Assembly (NCBI GenBank): GCA_016213645.1
Contig: JACQZY010000004.1
Coordinates: 1 to 36,450 of the forward strand
Length of the DNA: 36,450 bases
Direction: 5' to 3'
Source: Actinomycetota bacterium
GTDB taxonomy: Bacteria > Actinomycetota > Thermoleophilia > Solirubrobacterales > JACPNS01
Shown: positions 1 to 8,070 of the stretch, in pieces
Layout of the letters: each line of letters starts with the position of its first letter
Numbering within the stretch: position 1 is the first letter of the stretch
Translations under genes and position numbers: made by a program
The notes under the pieces: model-generated
Told to the model about the DNA's origin: nothing
The model's database searches: none
The model's input: the letters and a program-made list of their open reading frames with translations, nothing else

Positions 1-96
1 GCGTGCGACCTCGGCGACCGGGCGACCGGTTTCTTCAACGATCCTGATGGCGCCGGCCTTGAAGTCGTCGTCGAATTTGCGGCGTGGTTGTGGCAT
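1..96 (-). CDS. IS3-family transposase OrfA, N-terminal part (runs off window)
   Basis: The 32 visible residues begin MPQPRRKFDDDFKAGAIRIV and continue into a typical HTH_Tnp_1 helix (EETGRPVAEVAR), the DNA-binding start of IS3-type OrfA proteins. The ATG at 96-94 is preceded by a full Shine-Dalgarno (AAGGAG, 5 nt spacing). OrfA binds the element ends and, by programmed frameshifting in this family, is joined to the DDE integrase part OrfB; that part lies outside the window. The gene points out of the window and abuts a broken restriction-modification gene, so the insertion probably caused that break. The family call rests on the helix-turn-helix alone. Confidence 0.75.
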   Translation of the reverse strand, partial: MPQPRRKFDDDFKAGAIRIVEETGRPVAEVAR

Positions 97-165
97 GGAG
101 TTCTCCTTTGAGGATTACTCCACGATATGAGGGGAGGGACAGTTTGGTCCCGCCGAAGGCAGGGC
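97..165. mobile_element. presumed terminal region of the IS3-like element
   Basis: Non-coding stretch between the transposase start and the point where restriction-modification homology resumes. It contains an inverted repeat, GGGAC (136-140) and GTCCC (147-151), around AGTTTG. The element end should lie here, but with only one end in the window the exact terminal repeat and target duplication cannot be fixed. Confidence 0.4.
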
Positions 166-169
166 CGGT

Positions 170-592
170 CGACTTCCACAGGGCGAGGCGCGCGCCGTCA
201 CGGCGGTGAACGGCAGCGAATCCGGTTATCCCACGGACTACGAGTACGAGGCGGGGAAGAAGACGCTGCGCGTCGGTGACGGCACGTTCGCCCCTGTCGA
301 AACGGCCGTGTGGGAGTTTGAAGTCTCGGGCATGCACGTGCTGCGATCGTGGCTCGACTACCGCATGAAAAACGGTGCCGGTCGGAAGTCGTCTCCGCTC
401 GACGACATTCGCCCCCGCGTCTGGAGCGCGGAGTTCACCGAGGAGCTATTGCGCGTGATTTGGATCCTCGAACGCACCACTGAACTCGGCGCGCAACTCG
501 ACAAATTGCTTGATGAAGTGATCGACGGCGATACGTTCGATGCATCGAGTCTGCCGGCGCCGGACGACTCGCAACGCCAGGCGCCCAAATAA
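170..592 (+). pseudogene. C-terminal remnant of a type ISP restriction-modification enzyme
   Basis: The reading frame gives about 140 residues matching the very C-terminus of type ISP single-chain restriction-modification proteins, which are normally over 1000 residues with nuclease, helicase, methyltransferase and target-recognition parts. Recognisable blocks are VWEFEVSGMHVLRSWLDYRM, the GRKSSPLDDIRPRVW signature and the helical ELLRVIWILERT tail. A GTG at 206 could start a 128-residue product, but family homology extends upstream in frame to about 170, where the IS-derived sequence begins. I infer an enzyme gene truncated by insertion of the neighbouring element. It lacks every catalytic part, so no activity is expected. 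Confidence 0.8.
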
Positions 593-622
593 GCCGGACG
601 CGGCTTTCGTCGTCCGAGCTGG

Positions 623-868
623 TCAAGCGTCGAGCGAAAGCTGAACTTCCGGCGGCGCGATCTTCTTGCCGCGACCGCGGTAGTAAGCCGCGTCCATCAC
701 CCGGTTGTACATCGCGTGAAGTTCGCGCTCAATCTGATCGAACTCCTCAATCGCCACCTGAGGCACGTTCGCTCCTCGCCATTCGGCGCTGGCCGATTCC
801 GCTCGCTCGCGGGCTTCGGACAGCACTAGCAACAACTGGTCGATTCTTTCGTAGGCGACCGCGCTCAT
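623..868 (-). CDS. small helical protein of unknown function
   Basis: 81 residues starting MSAVAYERIDQLL. The composition is strongly helical and charged (Glu/Arg/Ala rich), consistent with a short coiled coil, with a basic patch RGRGKK near the end. No family is recognised. The ATG at 868-866 is preferred over a GTG nine bases upstream because a -10-like TAAATT (83-78 of this block, i.e. 883-878) would place transcription start almost on the ATG. It lies between the restriction-modification remnant and the mutase gene and reads in the same direction as the latter, 71 bases beyond the mutase's upstream end. No signal peptide or membrane segment is seen. Confidence 0.55.
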   Translation of the reverse strand: MSAVAYERIDQLLLVLSEARERAESASAEWRGANVPQVAIEEFDQIERELHAMYNRVMDAAYYRGRGKKIAPPEVQLSLDA

Positions 869-938
869 CGAAGACACAATTTACACGCAAGTCCGGATGG
901 GCGATGACGCTTCGGCACGACGAGACGACCGGCAGCCG

Positions 939-2957
939 TCATCCGACCGCCGCGCCCGCCCGCGCCGCCACCAAATCCACGATGTCGCCCATGATGCGGT
1001 TGATCTCGAAGTCCTTCGGCGTGTAGACCTTCGCCACGCCAGCGTCCAGCAGTGGCTGCACGTCGGCCTCGGGGATGATTCCTCCGCAGACCACCGGCAC
1101 GTTCACTCCGGCCGCGCGAAGTTCCTCGATCACGCTGGGAATCAGCTCCATGTGCGATCCGGACAGGATCGACAGCCCCACCACGTGAACGCCCTCCTGA
1201 ACGGCGCTGTTGGCGATCTGGGCGGGCGTAAGGCGGATGCCGTCGTAGACCACGTCCATGCCGCAGTCGCGCGCGCGCACGGAGATCTGTTCGGAGCCGT
1301 TGGAATGGCCGTCCAGGCCGGGCTTGCCGATCAGGATCTTCAGACGGCGGCCAAGCTGCTCGCTGACGGTCTCCACGCGCTCGCGCAGGCCTGCCAGCAC
1401 CACGTCGTCCACCGTCACGGCGGCGTCACCGATGCCGGTCGGGGCGCGGTACTCGCCGAAGACTTCGCGCAGCGTGGCCGACCACTCGCCGGTGGTGGCG
1501 CCGGCCTTGGCGGCGGCGATGCTGAACGGCATCAGGTTGACTGAATCGTCGCGCGCGGCCTCTGCCAACGCCGAAAGCGCCTCGTCCACGGCCGCCTGGT
1601 CGCGCGCCGAGCGCCACTTGGCGACCTCGTCGATCAGTTCTTGCTCGACGGCCGGGTCCACGGTCATGATGCCGCCCTCGGCGTCCGCGGTCAGCGGCGA
1701 AACGGCCGTTTCAGCGAACTTGTTCTGGCCGACGACGATCTGCTCGCCGGCCTCGATGCGGTTTAACCGACGACTGTTGCTCTCAACAAGCGCTGCCTTC
1801 ATGTAGGGCACCGCGTTGACTGCGCCGCCGTGTTCTTCCACGACGGACATCTCGGCACGCGCGCCGTCGATCAACTCGGCCACGAGGCCGTCCATCACCT
1901 TCGAGCCCTCGAAGATGTCGGGGTACTCCAGCAGGTCGGTCTCAAACGCCATCACCTGCTGGATGCGCAGCGCCCACTGCTGGTCCCACGGACGCGGCAG
2001 GCCGAGCGCTTCGTTCCAAGCGGGCAGTTGCAGCGCGCGGGCGCGCGCGTCGCGGCCGATCGTCACGGCGAGCGCCTCAAGCACGATGCGCTGAAGGTTG
2101 TTCTCGGGCTGGGACTCGGTCAAGCCGAGCGAGTTGACCTGCACGCCGTAGCGGAAACGGCGCTGCTTGGGGTCTTCCACGCCGTAGCGCTCGCGGCCGA
2201 GCTGATCCCAGATCAAGCCCATCGCGCGCAGCTTTGCGTGTTCCTCGACGAAGCGAATACCGGCGTTGACAAAGAAACTGATCCGTCCGAAGACCTTGCC
2301 GAACTCGCTCTCGGGCACCTGGCCGCGCTCGCGTACGGCGTCCAGTACGGCGATCGCGTTGCTCATCGAGTAGGCGATCTCCTGCACGGGCGTTGCGCCG
2401 GCCTCTTGCAGGTGGTAGCTGCAGATGTTGATCGGGTTCCACTTGGGCACGTTGTTCACGGTGTAGGCCACCATGTCGGCGATCAGCCGCATCGACGGGC
2501 CGGGCGGGAAGGCGTAGGTGCCGCGCGACAAGTACTCCTTGAGGATGTCGTTCTGCGTGGTGCCCGAAAGCGCCGTCTGATCGACGTCGTTTTCCTCGGC
2601 CGTGGCCACGTACAGCGAGAGCATCCACATCGCCGTCGCGTTGATCGTCATCGACGTGTTCATTTCGCCCAGCGGAATGCCGTCCAGCAACGCGTGCATG
2701 TCGCCCTTGTGCGCCACCGACACACCCACCTTGCCGACCTCGCCGCGCGCCAGCTCGTGATCGGCGTCGTAACCGGTCTGCGTCGGCAGGTCGAAGGCGA
2801 TCGAAAGGCCGGTCTGACCCTTCGCGAGGTTGGTGCGGTAAAGCTCGTTCGATTTCTTGGCGTTGGAGTGGCCGGAGTAGGTGCGCATCACCCACGGGCG
2901 GTCGCGCTCTTCAAGACGGTGGGACGGCCGATCGCCGCCGGACGAAGTTGAGTTCAT
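939..2957 (-). CDS. meaA: coenzyme B12-dependent acyl-CoA mutase, MeaA/ethylmalonyl-CoA mutase type
   Basis: 672-residue single-chain mutase. The N-terminal TIM barrel (about 15-510) has the family blocks GLSIAFDLPTQTGYD and NTSMTINATAMWMLSLYVA. The C-terminal cobalamin domain (about 535-660) has DxHxxG with D549, H551 and G554 (the lower axial histidine motif), then GLSILSGSH and VCGG. The length and the block KVGVSVAHKGDMHALLDGIP match MeaA/ethylmalonyl-CoA mutases better than methylmalonyl-CoA mutase, whose large chain is longer and often paired with a small chain. Such enzymes convert ethylmalonyl-CoA to methylsuccinyl-CoA in the cytoplasm. A crotonyl-CoA carboxylase/reductase gene about 9.5 kb away supports that assignment. 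I chose the ATG at 2957 over a TTG two codons earlier because TACACT lies 6 nt upstream. Isobutyryl-CoA mutase activity is the main alternative. Confidence 0.85.
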   Translation of the reverse strand: MNSTSSGGDRPSHRLEERDRPWVMRTYSGHSNAKKSNELYRTNLAKGQTGLSIAFDLPTQTGYDADHELARGEVGKVGVSVAHKGDMHALLDGIPLGEMNTSMTINATAMWMLSLYVATAEENDVDQTALSGTTQNDILKEYLSRGTYAFPPGPSMRLIADMVAYTVNNVPKWNPINICSYHLQEAGATPVQEIAYSMSNAIAVLDAVRERGQVPESEFGKVFGRISFFVNAGIRFVEEHAKLRAMGLIWDQLGRERYGVEDPKQRRFRYGVQVNSLGLTESQPENNLQRIVLEALAVTIGRDARARALQLPAWNEALGLPRPWDQQWALRIQQVMAFETDLLEYPDIFEGSKVMDGLVAELIDGARAEMSVVEEHGGAVNAVPYMKAALVESNSRRLNRIEAGEQIVVGQNKFAETAVSPLTADAEGGIMTVDPAVEQELIDEVAKWRSARDQAAVDEALSALAEAARDDSVNLMPFSIAAAKAGATTGEWSATLREVFGEYRAPTGIGDAAVTVDDVVLAGLRERVETVSEQLGRRLKILIGKPGLDGHSNGSEQISVRARDCGMDVVYDGIRLTPAQIANSAVQEGVHVVGLSILSGSHMELIPSVIEELRAAGVNVPVVCGGIIPEADVQPLLDAGVAKVYTPKDFEINRIMGDIVDLVAARAGAAVG

Positions 2958-2963
2958 GTCCAA

Positions 2964-2969
2964 AGTGTA
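2964..2969 (-). promoter_or_regulatory. -10 box, leaderless start of the mutase gene
   Basis: TACACT ends 6 nt before the ATG, so the transcript should begin at or next to the start codon; no Shine-Dalgarno is present. Confidence 0.5.
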
Positions 2970-3118
2970 TGGCCGTCGGCCTGCGACATAGGTCCTTGCG
3001 ACTACGGATTACCGACCGCTTCGCACGCGGAATGCTGTATGTTTCGCAACCCTCGCTAATGAGCGTCGTCGCGCAAGCCGAAACACGCGTGCGACGCACT
3101 ACATGGTTAGGAGGCGTT

Positions 3119-4747
3119 GTGACCGCTAAAAAGGTGACAACGGGACCGTTGAAGGTCTTGTCGGCAATTCTTATTCTCGTACTGGGGTCGCTGACCGGCG
3201 TGGCCGTTGACCGGCTTGCGTTGGTCGATCCGCCAGGCCTGGGGCTTGTGCTCACAGGGGTGCTGTTCGCGGGATGTCTGCTGCTCGTGCGGCGGCCGCG
3301 TCGGCGTGAATCGATGCTGCTGGGCGCCGCCGCGGCAGCGATCGGTGTTTGGGTGATCATCCGCGACGCGGATTTCCTGGTCACGATCGACATCGCAGCC
3401 GCAGCGTTGCTGGCCGGCGCGGCGCTCTCGGCCGAGGTGTATGACGCGCGTATTTGGTTATGGCGCCTTCGCGAGCACGTGGGCTCCTGGATCGACCAGC
3501 TTTTGGCGATCGTCAACGGGCCGTCGCACGCGCTTACGACCGCGCTTCGCGGGCGCGATCAGCTCAGGTTTGAACCGGCGATGCCGTATCTGCGCGGCGC
3601 CGTGATCGCGGTGCCGGTGCTGATCGTGTTCGGGTTGCTGCTTTCGGGCGCCGACGCGGTGTTTGGCGACTTTCTTGATGGACTGGTGCCGGACATCGAA
3701 ATCGACTGGGACGACGAAACCGTCTGGCATCTGATCGCGGTGTGCTTTTTCGGTTGGGCCGCCGCGGGCATGTTGACGTTTGCGGTTCAACCGAGTCCCG
3801 TTGGATCCGCCCGGCGATCGGCTCAGCAAACCGCGAGGCCGTCCGCGCCGCAATCCAGCGACGACGCGGCAAACACCGCACAGACGACCGCCCCGGCCAC
3901 CACCCCGGTCACCTGGCCCGCGACGCCTGCCAACAAGAGCGAAACCGGGCACGTCGAAGCGATTGTGGTGCTCGGGTCGGTCTGCGCCTTGTTGGCGTTG
4001 TTCGTCGGTTTTCAGTTCGCGTTTCTGTTTCGAGGCGAGGCGCAGATCGACATCCCCGGAGTCACCTACGCCGAATACGCCCGAAGCGGCTTCTTTCAGT
4101 TGCTTTGGGTGAGCGTGCTGGTCGTCGGTTTGATTTGGCTTGCGCTGGGTAAGGTCGGCGAGTCGCCGCCGGACCGCGCGCGGATGGCGTTGCGTGCAAT
4201 CGCCACGACGATGATCCTGCTGACAGGCGTGATTCTCATTTCGGCGTTGATGCGGCTAGGGCTGTACATCGACGCGTACGGTCTTACGCGACTGCGGCTG
4301 AGCAGCCGACTGTTCACGTATCTGGTGGCTGTCGTGCTTGTGATCTTGCTTGTGCAGGTTTACTGGCGCCGACGGCACATCTTCATCGGCGGCGTGGCGA
4401 TCGCCGGATTCGTGTTTCTGTTCGCGCTCAATGCGATCAATCCGGACGCCCGGATCGCCGAGCACAATCTGGCGCGTGCCGCCGGAGAGTCGAAGCCGAA
4501 CACCGATTTCACGTGGGACCTCGGCGCCGACGCGGCACCGGCGTATATGCGTTATTGGAGCGCCTTGAGTGCCGAGCAGCGTGTCGCAACGATTGATCCC
4601 GTTTGTGCGTTTTTCGATAGCGAAAAGTCTTGGAGATCTTGGAATCTCGGGCGACAACAAGCTCGCTCGGCGATTGAGAACGCGATCCCGGATGCTCGCC
4701 GACAATCGCGGGATTGCCCTCGTGGCTTTTGGGGCGGATTGGATTGA
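3119..4747 (+). CDS. DUF4173 polytopic membrane protein
   Basis: 542 residues with about eleven hydrophobic segments. These run from LKVLSAILILVLGSLTGVAV at the N-terminus to FIGGVAIAGFVFLFALNAI near residue 435, followed by a soluble tail. The block around GLLLSGADAVFGDFLDGL and the tail motif EHNLAR are characteristic of DUF4173 proteins, whose function is not known. A hydrophilic Ser/Thr/Pro/Ala-rich loop (about 225-270) separates two membrane halves. The GTG at 3119 is chosen because AGGAGG precedes it by 4 nt. The frame is open further upstream but would overlap the divergent mutase start, so those starts are unlikely. Transcribed away from the mutase gene. Confidence 0.75.
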   Translation: MTAKKVTTGPLKVLSAILILVLGSLTGVAVDRLALVDPPGLGLVLTGVLFAGCLLLVRRPRRRESMLLGAAAAAIGVWVIIRDADFLVTIDIAAAALLAGAALSAEVYDARIWLWRLREHVGSWIDQLLAIVNGPSHALTTALRGRDQLRFEPAMPYLRGAVIAVPVLIVFGLLLSGADAVFGDFLDGLVPDIEIDWDDETVWHLIAVCFFGWAAAGMLTFAVQPSPVGSARRSAQQTARPSAPQSSDDAANTAQTTAPATTPVTWPATPANKSETGHVEAIVVLGSVCALLALFVGFQFAFLFRGEAQIDIPGVTYAEYARSGFFQLLWVSVLVVGLIWLALGKVGESPPDRARMALRAIATTMILLTGVILISALMRLGLYIDAYGLTRLRLSSRLFTYLVAVVLVILLVQVYWRRRHIFIGGVAIAGFVFLFALNAINPDARIAEHNLARAAGESKPNTDFTWDLGADAAPAYMRYWSALSAEQRVATIDPVCAFFDSEKSWRSWNLGRQQARSAIENAIPDARRQSRDCPRGFWGGLD

Positions 4748-4813
4748 CCTGCCTTGCCGGAGAGGCCAGCACGCCTCAACTTACGCCCGCTCGGCGGATA
4801 GGGTGCGAACGAG

Positions 4814-5743
4814 ATGCTTAAGAGCTGCCTTACATCAATCTGGCTGGTCGTCGTAGCGATCACATTGATCGTGCTCAATCAGTTCGTCTTCAATCTGCCC
4901 GACGAGCCGAAGCCGCAGGGCGAGTTCTTTGACGCAGGTGGCGGTGTGCGCATGCACTACGTGGAGCGCACCGGCAAGGAACCGGCGATCGTGCTGGTCC
5001 ACGGCTTGCCGGGTACGCACCACGATTTCGACCGGGTCGTGGCGCGGCTGCGCGGGCGCCACACGATCGCGATCGACCGGCCCGGCTTCGGAGACTCGGA
5101 CGGCGGTACGCAGAGCATGTTTGGGCAGGCCGAAAGCATTCATAAATTGCTGGTCAATCGCGGCGTCCGGCGAGCGACGCTTGTAGGACACTCATACGGC
5201 GCGCCGGTCGTTCTGGCGCTGGCCCACGAACATCCGGCCGACGTCGCGCACATCGTCACGGTGGGCGGATCGGCCGGTGGTAGCGGGCCGGATGCGATGG
5301 ACAAGTTCAACGCGAAGATGATCGACGTCACCCACCTCCCCGTCGTGGAGCAGCTGAACGAGCTGTTCATCAGCAATCTGTTGCTGCGCGGCCTGGCGAA
5401 AGCCCAGGTGGCCGCCGCGTTCTCGCCCGAAGACGTCGCGCCCGGTTACGAAGACCGCGTGCTCACGTACACGCTCAAAGACAGCGACCTACAGGCGCTC
5501 AGCGACAACGTCAAATCCGGCGAGAAGGACCACAGACGCATCGACCGCGCGCTCGACGAGATCCGTCAGCCGACGATCGTCCTTCAGGGTTATGGCGACC
5601 AACTCGTCGATCCAAAGTACGCCAAAGTGATCGCGCGTGAAATGCCCAACGCCAAGCTCGTGATGATCCAGGCCGGTCACATGATTCCCTACACCCAGCC
5701 CGCGCGGGTCGTGAAGCAGATCCGCGCGGTGGAGGCGCGATGA
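4814..5743 (+). CDS. membrane-anchored alpha/beta hydrolase
   Basis: 309 residues. An N-terminal membrane segment (WLVVVAITLIVLNQFVF, about 10-27) is followed by an alpha/beta-hydrolase domain. The oxyanion block is HGLPG, the nucleophile elbow GHSYG carries S127, the likely acid is D262 (GYGDQLVD) and the base is H289 (AGHMIP), so the triad looks complete. The substrate cannot be read from sequence; family members include esterases, epoxide hydrolases and C-C hydrolases. The segment probably holds the enzyme at the membrane. A TAGGGT box lies 9 nt before the ATG. It is followed 88 nt later by a second hydrolase with the same layout, probably a diverged duplicate. Confidence 0.8.
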   Translation: MLKSCLTSIWLVVVAITLIVLNQFVFNLPDEPKPQGEFFDAGGGVRMHYVERTGKEPAIVLVHGLPGTHHDFDRVVARLRGRHTIAIDRPGFGDSDGGTQSMFGQAESIHKLLVNRGVRRATLVGHSYGAPVVLALAHEHPADVAHIVTVGGSAGGSGPDAMDKFNAKMIDVTHLPVVEQLNELFISNLLLRGLAKAQVAAAFSPEDVAPGYEDRVLTYTLKDSDLQALSDNVKSGEKDHRRIDRALDEIRQPTIVLQGYGDQLVDPKYAKVIAREMPNAKLVMIQAGHMIPYTQPARVVKQIRAVEAR

Positions 5744-5831
5744 GGTTCGGCGGCGGACGGCCGGGACCTGTGTAACGCCGAGCGCTGCGGCATGAAGCAA
5801 TGATCGACCGAGCGAACGATAGGTCCACGCC

Positions 5832-6776
5832 ATGCTGATCGTCGCGCTCTATTTGATCGGCGCTCTGCTGCTGGTGACGATTGCGGTAAATCTCGCGCTA
5901 GGTCGCCTGCCCAAACAACCGCCCATGCCCGGCGAGAGAATTCACGCCGGCGGCCGTCATCTGCACTACATCGAACGACCGGGGGAAGGGATGCCGGTCG
6001 TTTTGATCCACGGAATGCCAAGCCTGGCGCTGGACTACGTGAAGGTGATGGACGAACTCTCCGGCGCGCGTTTGATCGCCTTTGATCGCCCCGGCTATGG
6101 CTGGTCGAAGGGCGGACCGCTGCCGTTTGACCGTCAGATTGAAGCGGTGCGAGAGGCCTTGCTGGAACTCGGCGCCGTGCGCGCGATATTCGTGGGCCAC
6201 TCCTATGGCGCCGTGTTCTCACTGGCGATGGCCGAGCGGCACCCCGAGATGGTCGAAGCGCTTGTGTTGGCCTCTCCGGCGGCCGGCGGCACACGCGTCT
6301 CGCCTTCATTGATGCGCCAGGCGCGCTGGATCCAGCGGCTTCAGCTACCGGTGATTCGTCACCTCGCCGACCTGCTGTTTCTTCGCACGCTGCGGCGCTT
6401 TGCCGCCGAACGCGGCGCGCTGGCGTCCTACGGCCCCGACGACGATCACGCCGAAGCGCGAACGCGAGCCGTCTCCGTGCTGGCTCATCACGACAGCATC
6501 GCAGCGCTGATGAACGATCGACTTGAGTTCAATCAGGTCAACCGTGAGCTCCACGCGAAGATCGACCAAGTGCGCGCTCCGGCCACGATCATCCACGGCA
6601 CCGGCGACCGCACCGTGCCGTTGCGCAACGCTCGCCGCCTCGACGAAGCGCTAAAACGGTCCAAGCTGCGAGAAGTCGAGGGCACGCACATTCTGCTCGA
6701 CACCCATCCCGAGATCGTTGCCGGCGCGGTGCGCGAGTATTTGCGCGAAAATCGGAAACACGAACCGGACGCCTGA
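5832..6776 (+). CDS. membrane-anchored alpha/beta hydrolase (second copy)
   Basis: 314 residues built like its upstream neighbour: one N-terminal membrane helix (LIVALYLIGALLLVTIAVNLAL), then an alpha/beta-hydrolase fold with HGMPS, the nucleophile S124 in GHSYG, acid D259 in GTGDRTVP and base H286 in GTHILLD. The triad is complete. The lid region (about 160-225) is rich in Arg and differs from the first copy, so a different substrate is plausible. The shared anchor, the common GHSYG elbow and the tandem position indicate duplication and divergence. No obvious Shine-Dalgarno. An MBL-fold gene follows 44 nt later, so the three may be co-transcribed. Confidence 0.8.
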   Translation: MLIVALYLIGALLLVTIAVNLALGRLPKQPPMPGERIHAGGRHLHYIERPGEGMPVVLIHGMPSLALDYVKVMDELSGARLIAFDRPGYGWSKGGPLPFDRQIEAVREALLELGAVRAIFVGHSYGAVFSLAMAERHPEMVEALVLASPAAGGTRVSPSLMRQARWIQRLQLPVIRHLADLLFLRTLRRFAAERGALASYGPDDDHAEARTRAVSVLAHHDSIAALMNDRLEFNQVNRELHAKIDQVRAPATIIHGTGDRTVPLRNARRLDEALKRSKLREVEGTHILLDTHPEIVAGAVREYLRENRKHEPDA

Positions 6777-6820
6777 CCGCCGCCGATTTCAAGTCCGCGG
6801 CGAATGAAAGACTGACCGGC

Positions 6821-7651
6821 ATGATTGAACAGATCGACACGCACTTCAAGGGGATTCCGAACGCGATCTGCTGTCATCGCGCCGGAGACACATTGATCGA
6901 CTGCGGGCCCGCCTCGTCTATCGGCAACGTGATCGAGTCGCTCGGCGACATCGTGCCCACCACGCTGTTACTGACGCACATTCATCTCGACCACGCCGGC
7001 GGTGCCGGCAAGCTTGTCGAGCACTATCCGGAGTTGCAGGTCCATATTCACGAGGACGCCGTCGGACACCTGATCGATCCTGCTCGGTTGCTGGCCAGCG
7101 CGGGACGCACCTTCGGCGACGCGCTTGCGGATTTCGGGGAGACACTTCCGGTGCCCGCCGCCAACGTGCACGCGTTGCGCGACGGTGACGTGGTGGAGGG
7201 TTTCGAGGCGATCCTCGCGCCCGGGCATTCGGGACACCACATGGTCTTTTGGCACGACGTGAGCAAGACGGCGCTTGTCGGCGATCTCGTGGGCCAGATG
7301 CTTGCGCCGCATCACCTCACGCTGCTTTCCACCGCGCCTCCCGAGGTGGACGTGGACCTTTGGCTTCAATCGATCGACAGGGTCGCGGAGCGCTATCCCT
7401 CCACGCTCGGGCTCACGCACTACGGCCGCGTGACCGACGTCGCCGGGCAGTTCGAGCGTGCCAAACGGGAGCTGCGGCGTGGCGCGGAACATGCGCGCGA
7501 AGAGGATCAAGAACAGTTCGTGATGTGGATCGAGCGGCAGCTGGAGTCCGTTCCGCCCGAAGTGGCGGAATCGCTCGTGGCCGCGCTTCCGCCTCTGGAG
7601 CAGCTTTACCTCGGTTACGACCGCTATTGGTCCAAGCGCGATCGGCCCTGA
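6821..7651 (+). CDS. MBL-fold metallo-hydrolase
   Basis: 276 residues with the full metallo-beta-lactamase metal set: HxHxDH (H53, H55, D57, H58 in LTHIHLDHAGG), H136 in APGHSGHH, D155 in VGDLVG and H200 in LTHYGR. It should bind two metal ions, usually zinc, and hydrolyse an ester, thioester or similar bond in the cytoplasm. A helical C-terminal extension (about 205-276, ending near YLGYDRYWSKRDR) is of the kind found in MBL proteins that act on larger substrates, but I cannot name one. There is no signal peptide. Its place directly after two alpha/beta hydrolases suggests a small catabolic or detoxifying set. Confidence 0.8.
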   Translation: MIEQIDTHFKGIPNAICCHRAGDTLIDCGPASSIGNVIESLGDIVPTTLLLTHIHLDHAGGAGKLVEHYPELQVHIHEDAVGHLIDPARLLASAGRTFGDALADFGETLPVPAANVHALRDGDVVEGFEAILAPGHSGHHMVFWHDVSKTALVGDLVGQMLAPHHLTLLSTAPPEVDVDLWLQSIDRVAERYPSTLGLTHYGRVTDVAGQFERAKRELRRGAEHAREEDQEQFVMWIERQLESVPPEVAESLVAALPPLEQLYLGYDRYWSKRDRP

Positions 7652-7677
7652 AGACGCCATCGCGAGCCGACAACGCT

Positions 7678-7683
7678 TAGAAT
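7678..7683 (+). promoter_or_regulatory. -10 box, leaderless clpS start
   Basis: TAGAAT lies exactly 7 nt before the clpS ATG, which lacks a Shine-Dalgarno; this is the arrangement expected of a leaderless mRNA. Confidence 0.55.
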
Positions 7684-7690
7684 TTCATCC

Positions 7691-7996
7691 ATGAGTATTT
7701 TCGGCGGCGGCACCGAGACGATCGAACGCCCGGTCACGCGTGGACCAGGGTCAAGCTGGGGCGAGCCCTGGCACGTGATCGTTCGTAATGACGACCACAA
7801 CACGTTCAACGGCGTTGCCCATGCGCTCTCGCGCACCCTGCCGGGAGTCACGCTCGACGACGGCTTTCGCTTCGCCGACAAGATTCACAACACAGGCAGC
7901 GCGATCGTCTGGTCCGGTCAGCTTGAACCCGCGGAGCTCTACTGGGAGCAGCTCTGCGACTTCGGCCTGACGATGGCGCCGCTGGCGCAGAGTTAG
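7691..7996 (+). CDS. clpS: ATP-dependent Clp protease adaptor ClpS
   Basis: 101 residues. The flexible N-terminal 25 are followed by the ClpS core: WHVIVRNDDHNTFNGV holds the conserved NDD-x-N/T segment that binds the N-terminal residue of substrates, and the KIHNTGSAIVWSG block corresponds to the H-x-x-G-x-A/G strand. ClpS docks on ClpA or ClpC and delivers N-degron proteins for degradation by ClpP. The length is usual for actinobacterial ClpS. The gene stands alone, with convergent transcription from the downstream surface-protein cluster. Identification is firm; the partner unfoldase is not in the window. Confidence 0.9.
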   Translation: MSIFGGGTETIERPVTRGPGSSWGEPWHVIVRNDDHNTFNGVAHALSRTLPGVTLDDGFRFADKIHNTGSAIVWSGQLEPAELYWEQLCDFGLTMAPLAQS

Positions 7997-8070
7997 TTGA
8001 CCGGCTCCGCGGCCCTTCGAGCCAGCTGATTGACAGGCGGGCGACTCGGTTGACGCCGCACTGCAGCCGG

